A stretch of DNA of 64,000 nucleotides from Streptomyces sp. HUAS CB01. Lineage in GTDB: Bacteria; Actinomycetota; Actinomycetes; Streptomycetales; Streptomycetaceae. Below are positions 17,013-26,300 of this stretch, piece after piece (the first letter of the stretch is position 1; each line of letters starts with the position of its first letter). The notes beneath the pieces are model-generated. The model was not told the DNA's origin, did not search any database, and saw only the letters and a list, made by a program, of their open reading frames with translations. A program made the translations under genes and the position numbers. The DNA is taken from NCBI RefSeq assembly GCF_030406905.1, contig NZ_CP129137.1:7533501-7597500 (forward strand), written 5' to 3'.

Positions 17013-18530
17013 ATGACTGAGATGGGCACGGCCCGCACCGGCACGGTCACCACGAAGGTACCGGCCCGTCTCGACCGGCTGCCCTGGTCCCGGTGGCACT
17101 GGACGATCGTCATCGGGCTGGGCACGGTGTGGATCCTGGACGGTCTCGAGGTCACCGTCGTCGGCAACGTCGCCGGGCGCCTCGCCGAGGAGGGCAGCGG
17201 TCTCGCCATCAGCGACGCCCAGGTCACGGGGCTCGCCGCCGCGCTGTACGTGGCGGGCGCCTGCCTCGGGGCGCTGTTCTTCGGCCGGCTGACGGACCGG
17301 TACGGGCGCAAGAAGCTCTTCCTCGTCACGCTCGCCGTCTATCTGGCGGCCACCGCGCTGACCGCCCTGTCGACCTCGGCCTGGTGGTTCTTCCTCTTCC
17401 GCTTCCTCACCGGCTTCGGCATCGGCGGGGAGTACGCGGCCATCAACTCCGCGATCGACGAGCTCATCCCCAGCAAGTACCGGGGACGGGTCGACCTCAT
17501 CATCAACGGCAGCTTCTGGCTCGGTGCCATGGCGGGCGCCCTGCTCTCCGTCCTCGCCCTGAACACCGACATCTTCCCCAAGGACATCGGCTGGCGCCTC
17601 ACCTTCGCCCTCGGCGTCGTCCTCGGCCTCGTCATCCTGCTGGTCCGCCGCAACGTGCCGGAGAGCCCGCGCTGGATGTTCATCCACGGCCGGGAGCGGG
17701 AGGCCGAGGACCTGGTGGCCGAAGTCGAACGCGACGTCGAGCGCGGGACGGGGAAGCCGCTGCCCGAGCCGGAGACGTCGATCACCGTCAACCAGCGGCA
17801 CAGCATCGGTTTCGGCATGATCGCCAGGACGGTGTTCCGTTCCTACCCCAGGCGCGCGGTGCTCGGGCTCGCGCTCTTCATCGGCCAGGCGTTCCTCTAC
17901 AACGCCATCACCTTCGGCTTCGCCTCCATCCTCATCACCTTCTTCGACGTCCCCACCGGTGCGACCGGTTACTACTTCACCGTGATCGCTCTCGGCAACT
18001 TCCTGGGTCCACTGCTCCTCGGGCCCCTGTTCGACACCGTGGGGCGCAAGCCGATGATCGCGGGCACGTACATCACCTCGGGCCTGCTGCTGTTCGCCAC
18101 CGCCTGGCTGTTCGACGCCGGCCGGCTGGACGCCCTGACGATGACCGCGTGCTGGTGCGTCGTCCTCTTCTTCGCCTCGGCCGGGGCCAGTTCCGCGTAC
18201 CTGACCGTGAGCGAGATCTTCCCCATGGAGACCCGGGCGATGGCGATCGCGTTCTTCTACGCCGTCGGCACCGCGGCGGGCGGCATCTCCGGGCCGCTGC
18301 TCTTCGCCGAGCTGACGTCCAGCGGAGTCGTCGCGGACACCGTCCTGGCCTTCTGCGTGGGCGCGGCGCTGATGACGGCGGCCGGGCTGGTCGCGCTGTT
18401 CCTCGCGGTCAAGGCGGAGGGCAGGTCCCTGGAGTCCATCGCCACCCCGCTGTCCGCGCAGACCGCCCGTGGTGCCGCCGCACCCGTGGTGGGTGCGGCG
18501 GGCGGGAGCGGACCGGCGGCGCGGACCTGA
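17013..18530 (+). CDS. MFS transporter (metabolite:H+ symporter/sugar-porter type)
   Basis: The product is 505 aa from ATG 17013, with CAGGGAG upstream; a longer frame to 16863 is rejected as basic low-complexity. Twelve transmembrane helices are apparent. The MFS loop 2-3 motif is GRLTDRYGRKKLFLVT and its second-half counterpart is GPLFDTVGRKPMIAG. FRFLTGFGIGGEYAAINSAI matches the sugar-porter/aromatic-acid symporter branch. It probably imports an organic acid or sugar with protons; the substrate is not readable. Confidence 0.87.
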   Translation: MTEMGTARTGTVTTKVPARLDRLPWSRWHWTIVIGLGTVWILDGLEVTVVGNVAGRLAEEGSGLAISDAQVTGLAAALYVAGACLGALFFGRLTDRYGRKKLFLVTLAVYLAATALTALSTSAWWFFLFRFLTGFGIGGEYAAINSAIDELIPSKYRGRVDLIINGSFWLGAMAGALLSVLALNTDIFPKDIGWRLTFALGVVLGLVILLVRRNVPESPRWMFIHGREREAEDLVAEVERDVERGTGKPLPEPETSITVNQRHSIGFGMIARTVFRSYPRRAVLGLALFIGQAFLYNAITFGFASILITFFDVPTGATGYYFTVIALGNFLGPLLLGPLFDTVGRKPMIAGTYITSGLLLFATAWLFDAGRLDALTMTACWCVVLFFASAGASSAYLTVSEIFPMETRAMAIAFFYAVGTAAGGISGPLLFAELTSSGVVADTVLAFCVGAALMTAAGLVALFLAVKAEGRSLESIATPLSAQTARGAAAPVVGAAGGSGPAART

Positions 18531-18687
18531 GGTGCCGGTCCGGCGCCGCGGGTGCCGGACGGGCCGCCGCGCCGCGCCGTCCCGCCGGCGGCGGAGGTGC
18601 GCGACGGCGGGTGCGGACGGCCCGGACCGGATCCCCGACGGGCCGGCGGCGTCCCCGACCGGGCCGGCCGCTCCGGGGAAGGCCCCC

Positions 18688-20136
18688 TCATTCCTCCGTG
18701 GGCAGCCAGGCGCCGTGCAGCCCGAGCGGGACCCTGACGGGGATGCGCACCCGGGCCACCGGCCCGGAGGCGGGATCCTCGGCGGAGAGGACGAGCAGCC
18801 GGGACGTCCCGTCGCTACGGTCGGTCGCGAACACCAGCCAGTGGCCGCGGTCGTCGCCCGTCCGACCGGGCGAGGGCGCGAACACGGGCTCGCCGACCGA
18901 GTCGTTCCCGGCGCACCACTTCCGCACGCCGGCGCCGCCCGACGGAGCGGATGTGTCGTACCAGGAGATGCCGTCGTACTCGCCCGGCAGCAGGTCCACC
19001 GTGCCCGACTCCGTGGCGATGGCGATGTGCCGGTGCCGCCTGCCGAGACTGCGGTCGTCGATGCGCGGGAACTCCATTCGCGCCTCGTCGAGCACGGTGC
19101 GCCGCATCGTGCCCGAGGCGGGGTCGATCACGGCCCGCACCAGGGCGCTCCTCGCCGGTTCCGATCCGGGCCCGCCCGGTCCGAGGCTCAGCTTCGACCA
19201 CTGGACGTACTCCAGCACCACCTCGTCCCGCGGACCGGGCCCGGCGTCGTACGCGTTCGCCGTGTGCCAGATCCAGAACGCGTCGTCGTGCGCCCAGCGA
19301 ACCGGTGAGCCGTCGCGGGGGAGGAGCGCGACCCGGGTGCCCCGCTCGGGCCGCCAGGCGAGGAGCGAACCACCGCTCACGGCCGCCGCGATGTCGAAGA
19401 AGGCGGGCGCGAGCACCACCACGAGGTAACGATCCGTCAGCGCCATGTCGTGGATCATCACCGGTTCGTCGGCGCCTTCGACCGGAGTGGGGCCCCGCCG
19501 CACCGAGCCGTCCGGACCGATCAACGACCAGGTGAGGTAGGGCGGTTCGATGTCGTAGCAGAAGACGGCCATCTCGCCCGTGAGGGGATCGATCTTCGGG
19601 TGGGCGGTGATGCCGGCCGGCAGCCGTCCGTCGAAGGTCTCGCGTCCCACGGTGTCCAGTCCGGGCGTCATCCGGAACGGGCACGCGGACTCGGCGAGCG
19701 CCAGTATCCGCCCGGCGTGCCGGACGACGTTGATGTCGGGCAGGTCCTTGAAGGTGTTCGCCAGCCCGGGGCACACCTCGTCGGGACCGGGCATGATCAT
19801 GGACTCCAGGCCGCCCCACAGCGCGTGGCCCGCCTTCTCCTCCGCCCGCAGGGCGGGAGTGCGGACGAAGCGGTTGCGGTAGCGCGCCCTGCCCCCGGAG
19901 AGCCACACCCCGTGGACCATCCCGTCGCCGTCGAGCGGGAAGAGGTACGAACCGATGGGCGAGAAGCGCGGGTTGGGGCCGTTGCGCAGGTACACGCCGT
20001 CCAGGTCGTCCGGCAGTTCGCCCGACACCTCCAGGTCGACCGCGTCGACCTCCTCGGTGACCGGGGCGAACAGCCCCGACAGATGGGGGACCCGGGTCGG
20101 GTCGAAGGCGGCCGGCGGAGCGGTGTGCCCGGTCAT
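18688..20136 (-). CDS. Carotenoid cleavage oxygenase family protein
   Basis: The product is 482 aa from ATG 20136, with GGGAG before it. The N-terminus LPDDLDGVYLRNGPNPRF is the carotenoid-oxygenase signature. Histidines expected to hold the single Fe(II) occur in ITAHPKID, VMIHDMALT, WAHDDAFWIWHTANAY and near the C-terminus in VPLGLHGAW. The family splits C=C bonds of carotenoids, stilbenes or lignin-type phenylpropenes. No carotenoid biosynthesis genes are in the window, so a non-carotenoid alkene is equally likely. It follows the membrane-protein gene by 79 bases. Confidence 0.88.
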   Translation of the reverse strand: MTGHTAPPAAFDPTRVPHLSGLFAPVTEEVDAVDLEVSGELPDDLDGVYLRNGPNPRFSPIGSYLFPLDGDGMVHGVWLSGGRARYRNRFVRTPALRAEEKAGHALWGGLESMIMPGPDEVCPGLANTFKDLPDINVVRHAGRILALAESACPFRMTPGLDTVGRETFDGRLPAGITAHPKIDPLTGEMAVFCYDIEPPYLTWSLIGPDGSVRRGPTPVEGADEPVMIHDMALTDRYLVVVLAPAFFDIAAAVSGGSLLAWRPERGTRVALLPRDGSPVRWAHDDAFWIWHTANAYDAGPGPRDEVVLEYVQWSKLSLGPGGPGSEPARSALVRAVIDPASGTMRRTVLDEARMEFPRIDDRSLGRRHRHIAIATESGTVDLLPGEYDGISWYDTSAPSGGAGVRKWCAGNDSVGEPVFAPSPGRTGDDRGHWLVFATDRSDGTSRLLVLSAEDPASGPVARVRIPVRVPLGLHGAWLPTEE

Positions 20137-20215
20137 GACGGATCTCCCGGCGGTGGATCGGGTTCCCGACGGTGATTCCCGCGGCGCCCGTGCCCGCGGG
20201 CTCCCGCCGCGGCGC

Positions 20216-21049
20216 TCACTCGGCATCGCGGCGCGACTCGGTGGCCCGCTCGCCGTTCGCGTCGAGCTTGAACGCCCGTACGAGCAGGACTCCGAGGACG
20301 ATCAGGGCGATGCCCAGCCAGGTCGGCCCGGAGCCGAGGGCGAGCACGACGATCCCCACCGGTACGAGATAGCCGGCGAAGGGCATGAACAGGGCGCCCA
20401 CGGACGTAGGGCTGCCGCGGGACGGCCTGCCGCCGTGGATGCGCTCCCGTACGACGGGGGGATACCACTCGGTGAAGCGCAGGGCGACGATGATCGCCCC
20501 GATCTGGATGACCCAGTTCGTCCAGATGTTGTCGGGCTGACGGAGCACGAGGTCGCCGACGAGGCCCGCCACGGCCGCCACGAGGAAGGCCAGGCCCCAC
20601 ACGGCGGTGATCACGTAGTTGGTGTGCAGGAAGCCGCGGGTCTTCCACAGCGACCGGTCCACCTGTTCGCGCGCGTACTGCACGGTGAAGGGCTCCCGGA
20701 CGGCCATCGAGCCGAAGGCGATGGCCACCAGCGCGAAGTTGGACAGCTCTCCCGAGTACGTCTCCAGCCAGTGCAGCGTGCCTGCCGATGCGAAGAGGCC
20801 GACGATCGCCAGCGCCGCGAAGAAGACGACGTCGGAGACCTCGAGGATCTTGACCGACGTACCGGGGCGCCTCAGCCGGTCCACGACGAGGACGAGCAGG
20901 GCGATAGCCAGCGAGACCGCCACGGCGAACTCGAACCGGCCGGGGCCGACCAGGACCGAGAACACGATCCACGGGAGCATCCCGACGACGGGGCTGTCGA
21001 GGAAGCCGGAGAGACGGCGCCCCGCCTCGGTGTCAGCGATCGCGTTCAT
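20216..21049 (-). CDS. Polytopic membrane protein of unknown function
   Basis: The product is 277 aa from ATG 21049, with GAAGGGCG upstream. Around seven hydrophobic helices are visible, the first pair covering GMLPWIVFSVLVG and FAVAVSLAIALLVLVV. Between helices there is a soluble-looking segment with VQYAREQVDRSLWKTRGF and a polar tail. I do not recognise a named family. Same strand and a 79-base gap place it upstream of the carotenoid oxygenase gene in a likely two-gene operon. It could anchor the enzyme or move its substrate; that is inference. Confidence 0.7.
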   Translation of the reverse strand: MNAIADTEAGRRLSGFLDSPVVGMLPWIVFSVLVGPGRFEFAVAVSLAIALLVLVVDRLRRPGTSVKILEVSDVVFFAALAIVGLFASAGTLHWLETYSGELSNFALVAIAFGSMAVREPFTVQYAREQVDRSLWKTRGFLHTNYVITAVWGLAFLVAAVAGLVGDLVLRQPDNIWTNWVIQIGAIIVALRFTEWYPPVVRERIHGGRPSRGSPTSVGALFMPFAGYLVPVGIVVLALGSGPTWLGIALIVLGVLLVRAFKLDANGERATESRRDAE

Positions 21050-21280
21050 GGACACGCCCTTCGGGAGACGGCCTACTGTCCAGCGTGCTCCCGGACCCGC
21101 CGTCCCGCGACGCGGCCGCACCGGACCCCTCCGTCCCGCGACGCGGCCGCACGGGCCCGGCGTGCGGGCGCGGGGCGGGAACGCCGACGGTGACGAGCGA
21201 CGGCCCCGGCCCGGTGCGGGCCGGGGTCCCGGCGCGGGGCGCCGAGCGGGGGGAGGGAGTCGGGCGCCGGCCGGAAGGGG
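21050..21280. other. Intergenic region with short direct repeats
   Basis: This GC-rich gap lies between the divergent membrane-protein and quinone-reductase genes. It contains two direct copies of CCGTCCCGCGACGCGGCCGC about 37 bases apart around 21100-21150. No gene is supported. Confidence 0.5.
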
Positions 21281-21313
21281 CTGTTCCCAGAACAGCAAGC
21301 GACCGCTTAGTAT
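21281..21313 (+). promoter_or_regulatory. Promoter with two overlapping operator-like palindromes upstream of the acyl-CoA dehydrogenase operon
   Basis: CTGTTC-CCA-GAACAG (21281-21295) and AAGCG-AC-CGCTT (21297-21308) are perfect inverted repeats. They cover a plausible promoter, TTCCCA (21284-21289), 18 bases, TAGTAT (21308-21313). Repressor control, probably by a distant TetR-type regulator, is likely. Confidence 0.6.
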
Positions 21314-21356
21314 GCGGCCGAGCAGTGGTACGCCCTACACACCGCGGAGGCCCAGA

Positions 21357-22325
21357 ATGCAGGCATGGCGAGTGCACCGGAACGGCGAGCCGGGCGAGGT
21401 GATGCAGCTCGAGGAGACCGGCCGCCCGGAGCCCGGCGAAGGGCAGGTCCTGCTCAGGGTGCGGGCCGCCAACGTCAACTTCCCCGACGCGCTGCTCTGC
21501 CGTGGCCACTACCAGGTGACACCCCCGCTGCCCTTCACGCCGGGCGTGGAGATCTGCGGCGAGACCGAGGACGGCCGCCGCGTCATCGCCACCCCGGCCC
21601 TGCCCCACGGCGGCTTCGCCGAGTACGCCGTCGCCGACGCGGCCGCGCTGCTCCCGGCGCCCGACGCCCTCGACGACGCCGAGGCCGCGGCGCTGCACAT
21701 CGGCTACCAGACGGGCTGGTTCGGACTGCACCGCCGCGCGAACCTCCAGGAGGGCGAGACGCTGCTCGTGCACGCGGCGTCCGGCGGCGTCGGCAGTGCG
21801 GCGGTCCAGCTCGGCAAGGCCGCGGGCGCCCGCGTCATCGGCGTCGTCGGCGGGCCGGAGAAGGCCGCCGTGGCCCGCGAGCTCGGCTGCGACCTCGTCG
21901 TCGACCGGCGCGAGGACGACGTCGTCGCCGCCGTGAAGGACGCCACCGGCGGACGTGGTGCCGATGTCGTCTACGACCCGGTCGGCGGCGATGCCTACGC
22001 CAAGTCGGCCAAGTGCGTCGCCTTCGAGGGCCGCATCCTCGTCGTCGGCTTCGCGAGCGGCGGCATTCCCAGCCCGGCGCTCAACCACGCGCTGGTGAAG
22101 AACTACTCGATCGTCGGACTGCACTGGGGCCTGTACAACCGGAAGGACCCCCGGGCCGTGCTCCGCTGCCACGAGACCCTCACCGGTCTCGCCGCCGAGG
22201 GGCTGATCAAGCCCCTCGTCAGCGACCGCGTCCCGCTGAAGGACGCCGCCCACGCCGTCCAGCGCGTCGCCGACGGCACCACCACCGGACGCCTCGTCGT
22301 CGTCCCGGAAGGAGCGGCCGCATGA
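21357..22325 (+). CDS. Zinc-less MDR-type NADPH:quinone oxidoreductase
   Basis: The product is 322 aa from ATG 21357, behind GCGGAGG. GROES-like start (LRVRAANVNFPDALLCRGHY), then a Rossmann domain with VHAASGGVGSAAVQLGKAAG. No zinc-ligand cysteines stand at the usual alcohol-dehydrogenase positions, which fits the quinone-oxidoreductase (QOR) branch. These reduce quinones or enoyl compounds with NADPH. It overlaps the next acyl-CoA dehydrogenase gene by ATGA, pointing to a role in the same fatty-acid or branched acyl-CoA route. Confidence 0.88.
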   Translation: MQAWRVHRNGEPGEVMQLEETGRPEPGEGQVLLRVRAANVNFPDALLCRGHYQVTPPLPFTPGVEICGETEDGRRVIATPALPHGGFAEYAVADAAALLPAPDALDDAEAAALHIGYQTGWFGLHRRANLQEGETLLVHAASGGVGSAAVQLGKAAGARVIGVVGGPEKAAVARELGCDLVVDRREDDVVAAVKDATGGRGADVVYDPVGGDAYAKSAKCVAFEGRILVVGFASGGIPSPALNHALVKNYSIVGLHWGLYNRKDPRAVLRCHETLTGLAAEGLIKPLVSDRVPLKDAAHAVQRVADGTTTGRLVVVPEGAAA

Positions 22326-23509
22326 CCGACGTCGCCGAACTGCGTGCGCGCACCCGCGAGTTCCTCGCCGCGCACCCGCCCGCGGCCACGCCCCGCGGTG
22401 ACTTCCTCGCGGCACGCTTCGACGCCGGGCTCGCCTGGGTGCACTACCCGGCCGGACTCGGCGGACTCGACGCGCCCCGCTCGCTGCAGGCCGTCGTCGA
22501 CGCCGAGCTGGAGGCCGCCGGCGCCCCCGACAACGACCCCCGCCGCATCGGCATCGGCCTCGGCATGGCCGCCCCCACGATCCTCGCGTACGGCACCGAG
22601 GAGCAGAAGCGGCGGTTCCTGCGACCGCTCTGGGTCGGCGAGGAGGTCTGGTGCCAGCTGTTCAGCGAACCAGGCGCCGGCTCCGACCTGGCGGCCCTCG
22701 GCACCCGCGCCGTCCGGGACGGTGCCGACGGCGACTGGGTCGTCAACGGCCAGAAGGTGTGGACCTCCAGCGCCCACCTCGCCCGGTGGGCCATCCTCAT
22801 CGCCCGCACGGACCCGGACGCGCCGAAGCACCGCGGCATCACCTACTTCCTCTGCGACATGACCGACCCCGGTGTCGAGGTCCGGCCGCTGCGCCAGATC
22901 ACCGGCGAGGCCGAGTTCAACGAGGTCTTCCTCACCGATGTGCGGATTCCCGACGACCGCCGTCTCGGCCCCGTCGGCGAGGGCTGGAAGGTCGCGCAGA
23001 CCACGCTCATGAACGAACGCGTCTCCATCGGCGGCATGCGGCTGCCGCGCGAGGGCGGAATGATCGGGCCGGTCGCCGCCACCTGGCGCGAGCGCCCCGA
23101 GCTGCGCACCCACGACCTCCACCAGCGACTGCTGACCCTGTGGGTGGACGCGGAGGTCGCCCGGCTCACCGGCGAACGGCTGCGCCAGCAGCTCGCCGCC
23201 GGCCAGCCCGGCCCCGAGGGCTCCGGCATGAAGCTCGGCTTCGCCCGGCTGAACCAGGAGATCAGCGGCCTCGAGGTCGAACTCCGCGGCGAGGAGGGCC
23301 TGTTGTACGACGACTGGACCATGCGCCGCCCCGAGCTGGTCGACTTCACCGGCCGCGACGCCGGTTACCGCTATCTGCGCTCCAAGGGCAACTCGATCGA
23401 GGGCGGCACCAACGAGGTGCTGCTCAACATCGTGGCCGAACGGGTGCTCGGACTGCCCGCCGAGCCCCGCAACGACAAGGACGTCCCCTGGAAGGACCTC
23501 GCGCGATGA
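22322..23509 (+). CDS. Acyl-CoA dehydrogenase (first of two)
   Basis: The product is 395 aa from ATG 22322. The ACAD signature CQLFSEPGAGSDLAALGTRA and the second motif near WVVNGQKVWTSSAH bind FAD and acyl-CoA. The C-terminal helical domain ends with KGNSIEGGTNEVLLNIVAER, where the IEGGTNE segment is the usual FAD-contact region. The family oxidises acyl-CoA to enoyl-CoA. It is coupled by ATGA to both neighbours. Pairs of unequal ACADs like this often form heteromeric enzymes for sterol or unusual side chains in actinobacteria. Confidence 0.92.
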   Translation: MTDVAELRARTREFLAAHPPAATPRGDFLAARFDAGLAWVHYPAGLGGLDAPRSLQAVVDAELEAAGAPDNDPRRIGIGLGMAAPTILAYGTEEQKRRFLRPLWVGEEVWCQLFSEPGAGSDLAALGTRAVRDGADGDWVVNGQKVWTSSAHLARWAILIARTDPDAPKHRGITYFLCDMTDPGVEVRPLRQITGEAEFNEVFLTDVRIPDDRRLGPVGEGWKVAQTTLMNERVSIGGMRLPREGGMIGPVAATWRERPELRTHDLHQRLLTLWVDAEVARLTGERLRQQLAAGQPGPEGSGMKLGFARLNQEISGLEVELRGEEGLLYDDWTMRRPELVDFTGRDAGYRYLRSKGNSIEGGTNEVLLNIVAERVLGLPAEPRNDKDVPWKDLAR

Positions 23510-24597
23510 GCACCCAGCCCGACCTTCTCTACTCCGAGACCGAGGACGACCTGCGGGCCGCCGTGCGCTCCCTGCTCGACGACCGGTCCGACCACACGGC
23601 CGCCCTCGCCCGCGCCGAGGAGGGGTCGCCCTACGACGAGGGGCTGTGGCAGTCGCTCGCCGCCGGGATCGGCGCCGCGGGACTCCTCGTGCCCGAGGAG
23701 CTCGGCGGCCAGGGCGCCGGTCACCGCGAGGCCGCGGTCGTCCTCGAGGAGCTCGGCAGGGCGGTCACCCCCGCGCCCTACCTCACCAGTTCGGTCATCG
23801 CCACCGAGACGCTGCTCGCGCTCGGCGGGGCCGGCGACGGGGCGACGGGGCTTCTGAAGGGCCTGGCCGCCGGCCGGACCGTCGCGGTCCTCGCCCTGCC
23901 CCTCTCCGCCTCCGCCTCCGCCGGGGCCGGCCGTCCGCCGGGACCGACCGTGACGGGTGTCGCCGACGCCGCCGCCGCCGACGTACTCCTCGTACTCCGG
24001 GAGGACGGCCTGCACGCCGTGGAACGCGGCGACGCCACGGTCGAACCGCTCACCCCGCTCGACCTCACCCGCCCCCTCGCCTCCGTCACCACGGCGGAGG
24101 GCTCCGGCACCCGGCTCGCGGACGCGGAGCAGGCCCGTGCCGCGGTGCGCCGCGGACTGCTCGCCGGGGCCGGGCTGCTCGCCTCGGAGCAGCTGGGGGT
24201 CGCGGAGTGGTGCCTGGAGGAGACGGTCCGGTACACGCGCGACCGGTACCAGTTCAACCGGCCCGTGGGCTCGTTCCAGGCGCTGAAGCACCGGATGGCG
24301 CAGCTGTGGCTCGACGTCGCGGGAGCGCGTGCCGCGGCGCGGAACGCCGCGGACGCGCTCGCGACGGGGAGCGACGAGGCGCCGCTCGCGGTCTCCGTCG
24401 CCCAGGCGCACTGCTCCCGGGTGGCGGTGCGCGCCGCCGAGGAGTGCGTCCAGCTCCACGCCGGCATCGGCATGACCTGGGAGCATCCGGCGCACCTGTA
24501 TCTCAAGCGGGCCAAGGCCGACGAGATCGCCCTCGGCACCCCGGGCCGCCACAAGGAGGTGCTGGCGGAACTCGTCGCGCTGCCCGGTCCGCGGTGA
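23506..24597 (+). CDS. Acyl-CoA dehydrogenase (second, divergent paralogue)
   Basis: The product is 363 aa from ATG 23506, with ATGA overlap upstream. The ACAD fold is visible, with ETVRYTRDRYQFNRPVGSFQ, LWLDVAGARAAARNAADAL and the end motif QLHAGIGMTWEHPAHLYLKR. The middle beta domain lacks the usual SEPGAGSD sequence and carries an Ala/Gly/Pro-rich insertion (SASASAGAGRPPGP). It resembles the second chain of two-component ACADs, which complete the FAD site of the partner. It is the last gene of the operon. Confidence 0.88.
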   Translation: MSTQPDLLYSETEDDLRAAVRSLLDDRSDHTAALARAEEGSPYDEGLWQSLAAGIGAAGLLVPEELGGQGAGHREAAVVLEELGRAVTPAPYLTSSVIATETLLALGGAGDGATGLLKGLAAGRTVAVLALPLSASASAGAGRPPGPTVTGVADAAAADVLLVLREDGLHAVERGDATVEPLTPLDLTRPLASVTTAEGSGTRLADAEQARAAVRRGLLAGAGLLASEQLGVAEWCLEETVRYTRDRYQFNRPVGSFQALKHRMAQLWLDVAGARAAARNAADALATGSDEAPLAVSVAQAHCSRVAVRAAEECVQLHAGIGMTWEHPAHLYLKRAKADEIALGTPGRHKEVLAELVALPGPR

Positions 24598-24847
24598 GGC
24601 GGCCGGACGTCCGGGGCCGGTCCTCACCGAGCCTGACCGGGTAAGGAGCTGGGACGGGTGGCGGAAGCAGCTCCGTCCGCCCGCGGCGCGGGGTCTGCGG
24701 CGTCCGGTGCGTGCGAGCGCACGGCGGAGGGGCATCCTCGTACGGGACGTACTCGGATGACTCCGACAACGCGGCGAGCGTGCGTGCCAGGGCGTCGCGG
24801 GCCAGGAGGGACTTTCGCAACCGGCACAGCAGTCGAGGACTTCGGCT
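24598..24847. other. Intergenic stretch, no gene recognised
   Basis: This follows the acyl-CoA dehydrogenase operon. Short frames exist on both strands (a minus-strand peptide containing LSESSEYVPYEDAPPP is the most protein-like), but none has a binding site or a family I recognise. It may be more remnant sequence continuous with the adjoining ABC pseudogene. Confidence 0.35.
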
Positions 24848-25220
24848 GACCCCCGGCTGCGGGTGCGCGGCCTCGTCGCCGAGCCGCCGCGCGCCACCGG
24901 CCGCCGCGCCGGGGCCGCCGAGCGGGTGGCCGAACTCGCCCCGGCCGTCGGCCTCACCGACGACCTCGCGGCCGCCGCCCCCACGAGGTCAGCGACGGCC
25001 GGCTCCAACGCGCCTGCCCCGACCGGGCCCTGGTGCTCCGCCCCCGCCGGCTGAGCTGCGACGAGACGACCGCCGTGCTCGACGCCTCCACCACCGCGGC
25101 CCTGGTCGCTGTCGTGGGGGACTACCGGGCGGCGACCGCGGCAGGGCTGCTCGCCGTCGGCCACGACCGCACCGCCTGCGGCGCTGGTGCGACCGCACCG
25201 CCGACCGGGCGGACCTCCGG
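24848..25220 (+). pseudogene. Decayed ATPase of an oligopeptide/nickel-type ABC transporter
   Basis: Homology to DppD/OppD-like ATPases is spread over three frames. Frame 2 from about 24848 reads DPRLRVRGLVAEPPRATGRR and then VAELAPAVGLTDDLAA. Frame 1 from about 24979 reads PHEVSDGRLQRACPDRALVL (degenerate signature), RLSCDETTAVLDAS (Walker B) and LLAVGHDR (H-loop). Frame 3 near 25185 reads RRWCDRTADRADL. The Walker A part and the rest of the N-terminus are missing. It therefore has at least two frameshifts plus an N-terminal deletion. No permease genes remain nearby. Confidence 0.7.
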
Positions 25221-25421
25221 CCGCCCGAGAACGGGCGGAACCGCGCGGACGGGAGCCTGCGTCCGGGCTGACGGTCACCGGCGCCCGCCGGGCGCAACCC
25301 CGTTGAGCGGCAGATGACTTCTGGCCGAACTCTTTCCCGGCCCCCTGCCCCCGGCGGCCCCACGGCACCGATACTCGCCCTGTCCCGGCACCCCGCCCGC
25401 ACCGCAGAGCCCGGAGGCACC

Positions 25422-26300
25422 ATGGTCCCCACCACCCGTCGCCGCGCCGTCACGACCTTCGCCGCGGCCCTCGCCGGAGCCCTTGCCACGACCGTGCCCG
25501 CTCAGGCCGCCGTACGCCCCGCCGGGGCGAGGCCGGTCGGCGTGCGCCCGCTGCGCCGGGCCCACGCCCACAACGACTACCTCCACACCCGGCCCCTCCA
25601 CGACGCGCTGGACCACGGCTTCACCAGCGTCGAGGCCGACGTCTTCCTGGTCGACGGCGAACTCCTGGTCGCCCACGAACCGGCCCAGCTGGACCCCCGA
25701 CGCACGCTGGCACGGCTCTATCTGGAACCCCTTCTCGCCCGGATCAGGGCCAACCACGGCTCCGTGTACCTCGGTCACCACCGCCCCGTACAGCTCCTGA
25801 TCGACATCAAGAACGACGGCGTGAACACCTACCGGGAACTCCACCGCCAACTGGCCGCCTACCGCATGATCCTGACGACGTACGCCCACGGCCGCGTCCG
25901 TCCGGCCGCCGTGACCGCCGTCGTCTCGGGCGACCGCGCCGCCCGCGCGCCCATGGAGGCCCAGCACCTCCGCCACGCCTTCTACGACGGCCGCCTCGAC
26001 GACCTCGCGGCCCCTGCCCCGGCGCCCGCCTCCTTCATCCCGCTGGTCTCCGGCAACTGGACCCAGAGCTTCACCTGGCAGGGCGACGGACCGTTCCCGG
26101 AGGCCGAGCGGGCCCGGCTGGACTCCATCGTCTCCACGGCGCACTCCCGCGGTCAGCGCGTCCGCTTCTGGGCCACCCCCGACGCCCCGGGCGCCGCACG
26201 CGACGCCGTGTGGCGCGAACTTCTCGCGGCGCGCGCCGACCACATCAACACCGACGACCTGGCCGGTCTGCGGCGCTTCCTCCGCGCCCACGACCGCTGA
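25422..26300 (+). CDS. Secreted GDPD/PI-PLC-like phosphodiesterase
   Basis: The product is 292 aa from ATG 25422, with CCGGAGG upstream. The N-terminus TTRRRAVTTFAAALAG is a signal peptide with a twin-arginine-like motif, cleaved near AQAA. The body begins RRAHAHNDYLHTRPLHDAL, then FTSVEADVFLVDGELLVAHE, the layout of glycerophosphodiester phosphodiesterase and PI-specific phospholipase C barrels (catalytic His, then the E-x-D metal pair, then the second His). It probably acts outside the cell on phosphodiesters; the substrate is unknown. Confidence 0.8.
   Translation: MVPTTRRRAVTTFAAALAGALATTVPAQAAVRPAGARPVGVRPLRRAHAHNDYLHTRPLHDALDHGFTSVEADVFLVDGELLVAHEPAQLDPRRTLARLYLEPLLARIRANHGSVYLGHHRPVQLLIDIKNDGVNTYRELHRQLAAYRMILTTYAHGRVRPAAVTAVVSGDRAARAPMEAQHLRHAFYDGRLDDLAAPAPAPASFIPLVSGNWTQSFTWQGDGPFPEAERARLDSIVSTAHSRGQRVRFWATPDAPGAARDAVWRELLAARADHINTDDLAGLRRFLRAHDR

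Noticed and set aside
24503..24820. Minus-strand frame with LSESSEYVPYEDAPPP as a gene or transposase piece
   Set aside because: I could not match it to a family. It overlaps the end of the acyl-CoA dehydrogenase gene and has no ribosome binding site.
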